Source: JBGAQP01 sp044220635 (GTDB lineage Bacteria; Pseudomonadota; Gammaproteobacteria; Burkholderiales; Usitatibacteraceae). From it: a stretch of DNA of 64,000 bases. Within the stretch, counting starts at the first letter, position 1. The number at the start of each line of letters is the position of its first letter. Made by a program: the position numbers and the translations under genes. The DNA is taken from contig JBGAQP010000020.1 in NCBI GenBank assembly GCA_044220635.1, positions 10,650-74,649 on the forward strand, written 5' to 3'. Shown one piece after another: positions 56,336-64,000 of the stretch. The notes beneath the pieces are model-generated. The model ran no database searches. It was not told where the DNA came from and saw nothing but the letters and a program-made list of their open reading frames with translations.

Positions 56336-58213
56336 GTGACCCTCAAGCCGCTGCTCCTCATCGCCCTGCTGCCGCTCCTGGGCTTCCTGCTGAACGGGCT
56401 CGTCGGCAACCGGCTGGGCAAGCGCTTCGTCACCGCGATCGGTTGCGGGCTGCCCGCCATCGCGTTCATCGTCACCCTGCGGGCCTTCGCGCAGCTCCTG
56501 GAGACCGGGGAGCCGATCGTCGAGACGGCGTTCACCTGGGCGGCGATCGGCGCGAGGAGCCTCGAAGTCGCCTTCTACTTCGACCGGCTCACCGCGGTCA
56601 TGGCCCTCATCGTCACGGGCGTGGGCGCGCTGATCCACGTCTATTCCGTCGGCTACATGAAGGAGGACGCCTCCTACGCGCGCTACTTCGCGTACCTGAA
56701 CCTCTTCCTCTTCTTCATGCTCCTGCTGGTCCTTGGGCGCTCGCTCCTCGTGGTCTTCGTCGGCTGGGAGGGCGTGGGGCTCGCCTCCTACCTCCTCATC
56801 GGCTTCTGGTTCGAGGACCCGGACAAGGCGCGCGCCGGCAAGAAGGCCTTCATCACCAACCGGATCGGGGACGCGGGGTTCCTCCTCGGCATGTTCCTCG
56901 TCTGGTGGGGGCTGGGCACCCTCGACATGGACCAGGTGAACGCCGCCTACTCCGCGGGCAACGCGCCCGTCGCCGCGAGCCTCGTGGCCATCCTGCTCTT
57001 CATCGGCGCCTGCGGAAAGTCCGCCCAGATCCCGCTGCACGTGTGGCTGCCCGACGCCATGGCGGGCCCGACGCCGGTCTCGGCCCTGATCCACGCGGCG
57101 ACCATGGTGACCGCGGGCGTGTACCTCGTCGCGCGCCTGAACGGCCTGTACCTGCATGCCGGCGCCGCCTCCCAGGTCGTCACCGCCATCGGCGCGGCGA
57201 CCGCGTTCTTCGCCGCGACGATCGCGCTCGCCCAGTACGACATCAAGAAGATCCTCGCCTACTCGACGCTCTCGCAGCTCGGCTTCATGTTCGTCGCGCT
57301 CGGCGTCGGCGCCTACGGGGTCGCGATCTTCCACGTCTACACCCACGCCTTCTTCAAGGCCTGCCTCTTCCTCGGCTCGGGAAGCGTCATCCACGCGCTC
57401 CAGGGCGAGCAGGACATCCGCAAGATGGGGGGCCTGCGCAAGAAGATCCCGATCACCTTCTGGACCTGGGTGGTGGCCACGCTCGCCATCGCCGGCATCC
57501 CGCCGCTTTCGGGCTTCTTCTCCAAGGACGAGATCCTCTGGTTCGCGCTCGCGAGCACGAAGGGCGGCTCGGTGCTTCTCTGGGCGCTGATGGCGTTCAC
57601 GGCGCTGCTCACCGCGTTCTACATGACGCGGCTCGGCTGGCTCACCTTCATGGGGGCCTCCCGCATGGACACCGAGGTCGAGCACCACGTGCACGAGTCG
57701 CCGCCGACGATGGCCTACGTGCTGGTCGTGCTCGCCGTCCTCTCGGCGGTGGGCGGCTTCGTCGCGATCCCCCACTGGCTCGAGCCCGTGATGCCGATGC
57801 CCGCGATCCACGAGGAGCTGCACTACCTCGAGAAGCCGCTCGTGTGGCTCTCGGTCGCGATCGCCGCGGCCGGCATCGCCGGGGCGGTGTACTTCTTCGG
57901 CAACGGCGCCGTGCGCGCGAAGGCCGCGCTCGCGCGCCTTTCCGGCATCCACCGGGTGCTCGCGGGCAAGTACTACGTGGACGAGGCCTACGAGAACTTC
58001 CTCGCGAAGCCGCTCGCCTGGGTTTCCGACCGCGTGTTCCTGCGCCTGGGCGACCGCGCGATCATCGACGGCGCGCTGAACGGCATGGCCGCCATCGCCC
58101 ACTGCGGCGCCGGGATGCTCGCGCGCCTGCAGACCGGCAGCATCCACGCCTACGTGCTCTTCGTCGTGGCGGGCGCGGCGCTGTGCCTGCTCTGGGTCTT
58201 CGGCAATGGTTGA
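56336..58213 (+). CDS. nuoL: NADH-quinone oxidoreductase subunit L (antiporter-like)
   Basis: 625 residues, GTG start 56336, normal length. Antiporter features: FVGWEGVGLASYLLIGFW with the key Glu, PLHVWLPDAMAGPTPVSALI with HAATMVTAGVYL, and a C-terminal lateral helix followed by a last membrane helix. Distal proton channel of complex I. Confidence 0.96.
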   Translation: MTLKPLLLIALLPLLGFLLNGLVGNRLGKRFVTAIGCGLPAIAFIVTLRAFAQLLETGEPIVETAFTWAAIGARSLEVAFYFDRLTAVMALIVTGVGALIHVYSVGYMKEDASYARYFAYLNLFLFFMLLLVLGRSLLVVFVGWEGVGLASYLLIGFWFEDPDKARAGKKAFITNRIGDAGFLLGMFLVWWGLGTLDMDQVNAAYSAGNAPVAASLVAILLFIGACGKSAQIPLHVWLPDAMAGPTPVSALIHAATMVTAGVYLVARLNGLYLHAGAASQVVTAIGAATAFFAATIALAQYDIKKILAYSTLSQLGFMFVALGVGAYGVAIFHVYTHAFFKACLFLGSGSVIHALQGEQDIRKMGGLRKKIPITFWTWVVATLAIAGIPPLSGFFSKDEILWFALASTKGGSVLLWALMAFTALLTAFYMTRLGWLTFMGASRMDTEVEHHVHESPPTMAYVLVVLAVLSAVGGFVAIPHWLEPVMPMPAIHEELHYLEKPLVWLSVAIAAAGIAGAVYFFGNGAVRAKAALARLSGIHRVLAGKYYVDEAYENFLAKPLAWVSDRVFLRLGDRAIIDGALNGMAAIAHCGAGMLARLQTGSIHAYVLFVVAGAALCLLWVFGNG

Positions 58214-59744
58214 GAGCGCCGTCCTCAACGTCGTCCTCTGGCTGCCGCTCGCGGGGATCGCGATCCTCGCGTGGCTGCCGGCGAAGTCCGTGGGCGCCAT
58301 GCGGCAGGTCACGCTCTGGACGATGGCGGTCCAGCTCGCGCTCACGGCGTGGCTCTACGGGCGCTTCGACCCCGGGGTCGCGGGCCTGCAGTTCGAGACG
58401 AAGATCGCGTGGATCGCGGCCTGGGGCGTGCACTACCAGATCGGCCTCGACGGCTACAACGTGCTGCTGGTGGCGCTCACCGCGTTCCTCGGCCCGCTCG
58501 TCGTGCTCGGCGCCTTCACGGCCATCGTCAAGGACGTGAAGCTCTTCCACGCGATGGTGTTCCTGATCCAGTTCGCGATGCTCGGCACCTTCGTCGCCCA
58601 GGACCTGTTCCTCTTCTACCTCTTCTGGGAAACGATGCTGATCCCGATGTTCCTGATCATCGGCATCTGGGGCGGCGAGCGGCGCATCTACGCCACCCTC
58701 AAGTTCGTGCTCTACACCGCCTTCGGCAGCATCCTGATGCTCGCCGCGGTGATCTACCTCGTCTGGTCGCTGCGGCAGGAGACCGGCATCACCTCGTTCG
58801 CCTTCGCCGACCTCTACCGCGCCCGGCTGCCGCTCGACGTGCAGCAGCTGCTGCTCGCCGCCTTCGGCCTGTCCTTCGCGATCAAGGTGCCGATGGTGCC
58901 GCTGCACACGTGGCTGCCGGACGCGCACGTGGAGGCGCCGACCGCGGGCTCCGTGATCCTCGCGGGCGTGCTCCTGAAGATGGGGACCTACGGCTTCATG
59001 AAGCTCGGCTTTCCGCTCTTCCCGGACGCCACGCGCGACTTCGCGCCCTGGATCCTCGCGCTCTCGGTCGTGAGCATCGTCTACGGCGCCTGCCTCGCGC
59101 TCGTGCAGGACGACATCAAGAAGATCATCGCCTACTCCTCGATCAGCCACCTGGGCTACGTGATGCTCGGCCTCATCAGCCTCGACCTCCTGGGCATCCA
59201 GGGCGCGGTCGTGCAGATGGTGAGCCACGGCCTCACGGCGGCCGGGCTCTTCTTCATGGTCGGGATGATCTACGAGCGCTGCCACACGCGCGAGCTCGCC
59301 GCGTACGGGGGCCTCGCGAAGCTGCTGCCCGTCTATTCCGTCTTCTTCATGATCCTCACGCTCGCCTCCATCGGCCTGCCGACCACGAGCGGCTTCACGG
59401 GCGAGTTCCTCGTGCTGATCGGCGCCTTCGGCGCCGCCTGGCAGCTCTACCAGGGGGGCGACACGTTCTCGATGATCGTCACCGGCACCGCGGTCACCGG
59501 CGTGGTGCTGGGCGCGCTCTACATGCTGCGCTTCGCCCAGGCCTTCCTCTTCGGCAACGCCAAGGCGCCTCACCAGCCCTTCGGCGACCTCGACCGCAGG
59601 GAGGTCTTCATCCTCGCGGCCATCGTCGCCGCGGTCTTCGCCCTCGGGCTCTTCCCCGACGGCCCGATGAAGAAGACCGAGCTCGCCGCGAAGGAGTACC
59701 GCGAGCTGGTCCTGAAGCCCCGCCTGCCCGGAGCCGCCAGGTGA
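58206..59744 (+). CDS. nuoM: NADH-quinone oxidoreductase subunit M (antiporter-like)
   Basis: 512 residues, ATG 58206 overlapping nuoL by eight bases. LFWETMLIPMFLIIGIWGG holds the conserved Glu, and PLHTWLPDAHVEAPTAGSVI with LLKMGTYG the Lys-containing broken helix. Middle antiporter subunit. Confidence 0.96.
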   Translation: MVESAVLNVVLWLPLAGIAILAWLPAKSVGAMRQVTLWTMAVQLALTAWLYGRFDPGVAGLQFETKIAWIAAWGVHYQIGLDGYNVLLVALTAFLGPLVVLGAFTAIVKDVKLFHAMVFLIQFAMLGTFVAQDLFLFYLFWETMLIPMFLIIGIWGGERRIYATLKFVLYTAFGSILMLAAVIYLVWSLRQETGITSFAFADLYRARLPLDVQQLLLAAFGLSFAIKVPMVPLHTWLPDAHVEAPTAGSVILAGVLLKMGTYGFMKLGFPLFPDATRDFAPWILALSVVSIVYGACLALVQDDIKKIIAYSSISHLGYVMLGLISLDLLGIQGAVVQMVSHGLTAAGLFFMVGMIYERCHTRELAAYGGLAKLLPVYSVFFMILTLASIGLPTTSGFTGEFLVLIGAFGAAWQLYQGGDTFSMIVTGTAVTGVVLGALYMLRFAQAFLFGNAKAPHQPFGDLDRREVFILAAIVAAVFALGLFPDGPMKKTELAAKEYRELVLKPRLPGAAR

Positions 59745-61126
59745 ACTGGGAAGCCTTCATCGTCGGCCTCTTCCCCGAGCACCTCCTGCTCCTCGGGATC
59801 GTGGCGCTGCTCCTCGCCGACATCGTCGCCGACCGCCCGCGGGGGGCGCTGTGGATCTCGATCGGGGTCGCGGCCGCGGCCGCGGGCATCGCCGGGATGC
59901 TGCACGTCATGCAGTACACCGCGAGCCCCTTCCCGGGGCACTTCTCGGTGGACGCGGGCACCTTCGTCGCGAAGTCCGTGGTGCTCGCCTTCGCGGTGCC
60001 CGTGTTCCTGATGGCGCGCGACGACTTCGAGGACAACAGCCGCTTCGCGGTGCTCGTGCTTTCCTCGCTCTACGGCTTCTGCCTGCTCGTGTCCTCGGAC
60101 AGCTTCCTCACGCTCTTCCTCGGGCTCGAGATCATGTCGATCCCCGTGTACGTGCTGGTGATGCTCGCCTTCCGGCGCCCGGAAAGCGCGGAGGCGGCGC
60201 TCAAGTACCTGGTGCTCGGGGGCGCGGCCACCGCCACCTTCCTCATGGGCGTGTCGCTGCTCTTCGGCGCGACCGGCTCCATGGCGCTCTCCGCGTTCGC
60301 GGCGGCGCTCGGCTCGCCGGGCGTGCTCGCGAAGGCCGCCGTCGTACTCGTGATCGTCGCCTTCATGCTGAAGGCGGCCGTCGTGCCGTTCCACGCCTGG
60401 GCGCCGGATGCCTACGAGGGGGCGACCGTGCCGGTGACCGCGTTCATGGCGACGATCATCAAGGCGGGCGCGCTGATCGCCGTCGCGCGACTCTTCGGGA
60501 CGGCGGAGGTCTCGGGGACGATCGTCGCGGTGCTGGGCGTGCTGCCGCTCGTGTCCATCGTCTGGGGCAACCTCGCCGCCATGCGCCAGGCGGGCTTCCG
60601 GCGCATGATCGCCTACTCCTCGATCGCGCACGCGGGCTACCTCTTCTACGCGATGCTGGGCGACGGTCCGGGGCGGTTCCAGGCGGTCGCCTTCTACGTG
60701 ATCGCCTACGGCCTCATGAACCTGCTCGCCTTCGCCGCGATCCCTCGGGGCGACGAGGGCACGCGCGACCGGCTCGAGAACCTCCGGGGCCTCTTCCACC
60801 GCCAGCCCTTCGCCGCGGTGCTGATCGCGGTGGCCATGTTCTCGCTCGCGGGCATCCCGCCCTTCCCCGGGTTCGTGGCGAAGTTCCTCATCTTCACGAA
60901 CGTGATGGCGGCGGGCTACACGGCCTGGGCGGTGCTCGGGCTCGTGGGCAGCTATCTCGGCATCTATTTCTACCTGCGCGTGGTCCAGTTCATGTTCATG
61001 AGCCCCCAGGACGCGCCCGCTCCCGCGCGGGCACCCGTCCTGGTCTCGGCCATCGTCTGCCTCGTCCCCACCGTCCTCGTCACCGTCTTCCCCGGCTGGT
61101 TCCTCACCCGCCTCCTCATCCAGTAA
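59741..61126 (+). CDS. nuoN: NADH-quinone oxidoreductase subunit N (antiporter-like)
   Basis: 461 residues, GTG 59741 overlapping nuoM stop. GLEIMSIPVYVLVML, PFHAWAPDAYEGATVPVTAF and IIKAGALIAVARLF are typical. Its TAA stop (61124-61126) lies in the first bases of the third palindromic repeat. No terminator other than that repeat is seen after the operon. Confidence 0.96.
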   Translation: MNWEAFIVGLFPEHLLLLGIVALLLADIVADRPRGALWISIGVAAAAAGIAGMLHVMQYTASPFPGHFSVDAGTFVAKSVVLAFAVPVFLMARDDFEDNSRFAVLVLSSLYGFCLLVSSDSFLTLFLGLEIMSIPVYVLVMLAFRRPESAEAALKYLVLGGAATATFLMGVSLLFGATGSMALSAFAAALGSPGVLAKAAVVLVIVAFMLKAAVVPFHAWAPDAYEGATVPVTAFMATIIKAGALIAVARLFGTAEVSGTIVAVLGVLPLVSIVWGNLAAMRQAGFRRMIAYSSIAHAGYLFYAMLGDGPGRFQAVAFYVIAYGLMNLLAFAAIPRGDEGTRDRLENLRGLFHRQPFAAVLIAVAMFSLAGIPPFPGFVAKFLIFTNVMAAGYTAWAVLGLVGSYLGIYFYLRVVQFMFMSPQDAPAPARAPVLVSAIVCLVPTVLVTVFPGWFLTRLLIQ

Positions 61127-61161
61127 ATGGGGACAGTCCCCATTTACGGTCTGTAACAATT
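61124..61161 (+). repeat. Third copy of the palindrome-TGTAACA repeat, at the end of the nuo operon
   Basis: The 21-bp palindrome AAATGGGGAC-A-GTCCCCATTT at 61125-61145 is followed by A, five variable bases (CGGTC) and TGTAACAATT (61152-61161). The same order and spacing occur in both copies at 7036-7121. It overlaps the nuoN stop codon and could end the operon's transcript. Confidence 0.85.
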
Positions 61162-61265
61162 CAACCGGCGGCTTTCCTGACTCCGGTCAAATCGCGCGTT
61201 CGTGCGAGGCATAGCATTGATGGCACGAGGCTTTTACCGCCTTTTTCCTCAGTGGAGTCATCGCC

Positions 61266-61736
61266 ATGCTCGCCCCCCGCAAACCCCTCCTGACCGCCCT
61301 GTTCGTCGCCGCCAGCCTGGCCCTTCCCGGCTTCGCGCTCGCGCAGGACTATCCGGATTCCGTGAAGCAGTACGTCGCCGCGGCGAAGAAGCAGATCAGG
61401 ACGATCAAGATGGACGAGTTCAAGGCCGCCGTGGACAGCAAGTCGGCGGGCCTGATCATCGACGTGCGCAACGAGAACGAGTTCGAGGACGGCTTCGTCC
61501 CCGGCGCCGTGAACGTTCCGCGCGGCCTCGTCGAGTTCCGCATCTGGAAGCTCGTGGGCTATCCCGACAAGGTCGACATGAACAAGCAGCTCACCCTCTA
61601 CTGCGCCACGGGCGGACGCTGCGCCCTCGCCACCAAGTCGCTCATGGACCTCGGCTTCACCAACGTCACCTCGGTCGACATGAAGTTCGCCGACTGGGTG
61701 AAGGCCGGCTATCCGGTCGCGAAAGAGAAGGGCTGA
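61266..61736 (+). CDS. Exported single-domain rhodanese
   Basis: 156 residues. Signal peptide MLAPRKPLLTALFVAASLAL (cleavage after FALA, near residue 26), a short helical region, then a rhodanese domain: LIIDVRNENEFEDGFVPGAV, active loop TLYCATGGRCALATKSL with Cys in the C-x5-R frame, and the C-terminal ADWVKAGYPVAK. It should act as a periplasmic sulfur carrier or sulfurtransferase. The 139-bp gap before it contains only the repeat; TAGCAT at 61212 could be a -10. Confidence 0.88.
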   Translation: MLAPRKPLLTALFVAASLALPGFALAQDYPDSVKQYVAAAKKQIRTIKMDEFKAAVDSKSAGLIIDVRNENEFEDGFVPGAVNVPRGLVEFRIWKLVGYPDKVDMNKQLTLYCATGGRCALATKSLMDLGFTNVTSVDMKFADWVKAGYPVAKEKG

Positions 61737-61754
61737 GCTCCCGGGGGTACACCG

Positions 61755-61789
61755 AAGGGGCCGCGCCCCGCATGGGGGCCCGGCCCTTT
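61755..61789. terminator. Hairpin between the rhodanese and comEC genes
   Basis: An imperfect stem (AAGGG-GCCG / CGGCCCTT with an inner CGCCCC / GGGGGC helix) lies between convergent stops. Only three Ts follow on the plus strand, so it is a weak terminator call. Confidence 0.35.
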
Positions 61790-61815
61790 GGCGCGCGCGA
61801 AGGCCGGAGTACGGA

Positions 61816-64000
61816 TCATCGCGTTGCGCGTCGATCGCTCCAGTAGCGCAGCCGCCCCGCCAGGGCCACGGGGGCGATCTCCCCGCCCGCTTGCGCCGGG
61901 AGCGCCACGCGCAAGGCGCCGTCTTCGTCGGTTCGCGCGATGACGGCCCCGCGCTCGCGATAGCGCGCCTCCACAGCCGGGTGGGGGTGGCCGAACCGGT
62001 TGCGCCAGCCCACGGAGAAGAGCGCCACGCGCGGGTCCACGGCCGCGAGGAAGGCCCGCGTCGAGGAGCTGCGCGAGCCGTGGTGGGGTACCACGAGCAC
62101 CTGGGCGGCGAGTCCCCGGCGGTCCCGCGCGAGCATCTCCGCCTCGGAGCGCGCCTGCGCATCCCCCGCGAGCAAGGCGACACCTCCCCGCGTGGCGATC
62201 CGGATCACGCAGCTGCGGTCGTTCTCCCGCCGGCGGGCCTGCGAATGGCTCGCTTCTGCCGGGTGGAGAACGGCGAACCGCACGCCTTCCCACTCCCAGC
62301 CCATCCCGGCCGAGCACAGCCGCGAGATCGGCACGGCCCAGTGCAGGGGGTGGCCGGAAGCGAGCGGCGAGAGGAGCCACCCGGGCGAGCGCGCCGCGGC
62401 GACGGAGGCCGCGCCTCCCGCATGGTCGTCGTCCGAATGGGAGACGACGAGCCCGTCGAGCCGCCGCACCCCCTCCCCGCGCAGGTAGGGCGCGACGATG
62501 CGACCGCCCGCATCGCTCTCGGCGCTCCAGGCGGGCCCCGCGTCGTACACCAGCGCGTGCCCGGCCGTGCGCACGACCACCGCGAGGCCGTTGCCGACGT
62601 CGAGGAGATCGACCCAGGCCTCGCCCTGCGCAGGCTTCGGCGGCAGCACGGTCGCGAGCGGCAGGAGCCACAGCGCCCCCGCCCAGCGCATCGGCAGCCC
62701 TCGCGGGGCGAGCAGCCACGCGCAGCCGGCCACCGCGGCGGCGACGCACCACGCCGGCGGCGCATGGCTCTCCATCACCGCCCCGGAAAGCGCCGCGAGC
62801 CACTCCAGCGGCGCCATCACGAGGAGCATCAGCCCGTGGGCGAGATCGAGCGCAGCGGCGAGCGGCAGGAAGGCCCCGGCGAGCGTGAGCGGCACCACCG
62901 CGAGGCTCACCACGGGAATGGCGAAGGCGTTGGCGAGCGGCGAGACAAGCGATACCTCCTGGAAGAGCGCGGCGAGCATCGGGAGCATCACCACAGTGAC
63001 CGCGAGCTGCTCGACCGCCGCGCGCCGCAGCCTTCCCGGGCTTGCCGTGCGCAAGGCGAAGACGTAGAAGATCGCCCCCACCGCACCGAACGAGAGCCAG
63101 AAACCCGACGAGAGCACCGCCCAGGGGTCGGCAAGGAGGACCGCGAGCGCCGCCGCGGCGAGCACCCGCGAGGGCGACCCGTGCCGGTCCGCCAGCACGG
63201 CCGCCGCGATGACCGCGACCATGGTGAAGGTGCGCTGCGCCGGAACGGCGAAGCCGGTGAGGAGCGAGTACGCGAGCGAGGCGAGCGCGGCCGCCACCGC
63301 CCCGGCCTTGGGCGCGGGAATCCGCAGGGCGAGCGCCTCGCAGCGCACCCAGAGGAAAGCGACGACCGCGAACGCGAGCCCCGCGAGCATCGTGATGTGC
63401 AGCCCCGAGATGCTCATGAGGTGGCCCACGCCCGTACGCCAGAAGACGCGCCAGTCGCCCGCGGCGATCGCATCCTGGTCGCCGATGGCGAGCGCCACCA
63501 GCACCCCCCGCAGCCGCCCCTCGCCCAGGTGCGCGAGCATCCGCTCCCGGATCTCCCCCCGCCAGCGGTCGAGCGTTCCCGGCCAGCCCGCCACGTCCTG
63601 CGCGAGGCGGCCGCCGCTCGCGCGCACGTAGCCCGTCGCCCGGATGCCGCGCTCGAGCGCCCAGGGCTCGAAATCGAAGGCGTGGGGATTCGCAAGGCCC
63701 CGGGGTCGCTTCGCGCGCACGGCGAGCCGCCAGCGCTCCCCGGGGACGAGGCGCGGCGGCGGCGCCTCGCCCGCGTACCACATGAGGGACATCCGCGAAG
63801 GAACGCGGGCGCGCGGCGTTTCCACCGCCTCCACGTCGAACAGGAACCGCGTGCCCTTCTCTCCCGGCTGCGCAAGCCCGGACACCAGGCCCGTCACCGC
63901 GACATCGCGCCCCTCCCACGCGAACGGCAGCTCGTCCGCGAGCCGCGCCTGCGCCCGCCAGGCCGCGTGGTCGAAGCCGAGCAGGCTCCCGGCGAGAACC
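61816..64000 (-). CDS. ComEC/Rec2-family DNA internalisation protein, N-terminus outside the window
   Basis: At least 727 residues are visible; the frame is open through the right edge, so the start is missing. Order: the ComEC N-terminal region (FLFDVEAVETPRARVP), the multi-helix competence domain (VALAIGDQDAIAAGDWRVFW, GVGHLMSISGLHITMLAGLA), then a C-terminal metallo-beta-lactamase domain (LLDVGNGLAVVV, LVVSHSDDDHAGGAAS, LVVPHHGSRSSS). It would form the inner-membrane channel for single-stranded DNA in natural transformation. No other competence genes are in the window. Confidence 0.93.
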   Translation of the reverse strand, partial: VLAGSLLGFDHAAWRAQARLADELPFAWEGRDVAVTGLVSGLAQPGEKGTRFLFDVEAVETPRARVPSRMSLMWYAGEAPPPRLVPGERWRLAVRAKRPRGLANPHAFDFEPWALERGIRATGYVRASGGRLAQDVAGWPGTLDRWRGEIRERMLAHLGEGRLRGVLVALAIGDQDAIAAGDWRVFWRTGVGHLMSISGLHITMLAGLAFAVVAFLWVRCEALALRIPAPKAGAVAAALASLAYSLLTGFAVPAQRTFTMVAVIAAAVLADRHGSPSRVLAAAALAVLLADPWAVLSSGFWLSFGAVGAIFYVFALRTASPGRLRRAAVEQLAVTVVMLPMLAALFQEVSLVSPLANAFAIPVVSLAVVPLTLAGAFLPLAAALDLAHGLMLLVMAPLEWLAALSGAVMESHAPPAWCVAAAVAGCAWLLAPRGLPMRWAGALWLLPLATVLPPKPAQGEAWVDLLDVGNGLAVVVRTAGHALVYDAGPAWSAESDAGGRIVAPYLRGEGVRRLDGLVVSHSDDDHAGGAASVAAARSPGWLLSPLASGHPLHWAVPISRLCSAGMGWEWEGVRFAVLHPAEASHSQARRRENDRSCVIRIATRGGVALLAGDAQARSEAEMLARDRRGLAAQVLVVPHHGSRSSSTRAFLAAVDPRVALFSVGWRNRFGHPHPAVEARYRERGAVIARTDEDGALRVALPAQAGGEIAPVALAGRLRYWSDRRATR

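Noticed and set aside
45134..61196. Shared GTCAAATCGCG upstream of trpB2 and of the rhodanese gene
   Set aside because: An 11-bp match pair is expected by chance many times in 64 kb, and the distances to -10-like sequences differ.
1..64000. CRISPR arrays, prophage, insertion sequences, toxin-antitoxin or defence islands
   Set aside because: No regularly spaced repeats, integrase, transposase, cas or phage structural genes were seen on either strand.

Overview
The window is a dense, high-GC bacterial chromosome segment (roughly 70% GC by eye) and almost certainly comes from a betaproteobacterium or a close relative. The evidence is the housekeeping synteny: surE-pcm-nlpD, gcvT-gcvH-gcvP behind a tandem glycine riboswitch, and thrS-infC-rpmI-rplT-pheS-pheT-ihfA-merR with tRNA-Pro just downstream. 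Many start codons are GTG, and 4-bp GTGA/ATGA stop-start overlaps are common. It reads as core chromosome: I see no phage genes, no transposase ORF and no CRISPR array.

Layout from left to right. 1-2180 (minus): nlpD (cut by the left edge), pcm, surE. 2322-7025 (plus): an exported M13 metallopeptidase, then an SDR / acyl-CoA dehydrogenase / membrane protein operon. 7032-7125: paired palindromic repeats. 7143-11865 (minus): the glycine cleavage operon with its promoter, two-aptamer glycine riboswitch and intrinsic terminator. 12058-13713: malic enzyme. 13777-21270 (minus): tRNA-Pro and the translation cluster, with infC lacking any canonical start and thrS carrying a long structured leader. 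21581-25095 (plus): a nickel module of nikR, a TonB-dependent receptor and a NiCoT permease, with a NikR box in front of each of the two transporters. 25186-27062: a two-subunit CoA-transferase and tRNA-Val(GAC), whose 3' end is duplicated nearby. 27181-32404: a GNAT protein, a fusion of a voltage-sensor-like domain with a CorA domain, a PhnD-rhodanese fusion, an rRNA methyltransferase and a macro-domain protein. 32414-36194 (minus): relA followed by a TPR-GGDEF cyclase. 36310-44433 (plus): an ATP-grasp / alpha-E / Anbu / transglutaminase-DUF2126 operon, a small secreted protein and a secreted beta/gamma-crystallin protein. 44444-47892: a Tat-exported intradiol dioxygenase-like protein, then TrpB2 coupled to an M20 amidohydrolase. 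48008-61126: the complete nuoABCDEFGHIJKLMN operon. 61124-64000: a third copy of the palindromic repeat, an exported rhodanese and comEC (cut by the right edge).

The functional modules are glycine catabolism under riboswitch control, aminoacylation and translation, nickel homeostasis, stringent-response and c-di-GMP signalling, a predicted peptide ligation/cleavage system of unknown product, and respiratory complex I. No single locus here is provably a new system. The items most worth a second look are the voltage-sensor/CorA fusion, the NikR box pair including a symmetric variant half-site, the amidoligase/Anbu operon, the thrS leader with a CGU-presenting hairpin, the palindrome-plus-TGTAACA repeat family, and a complex I with a short NuoG that does not look typically betaproteobacterial.
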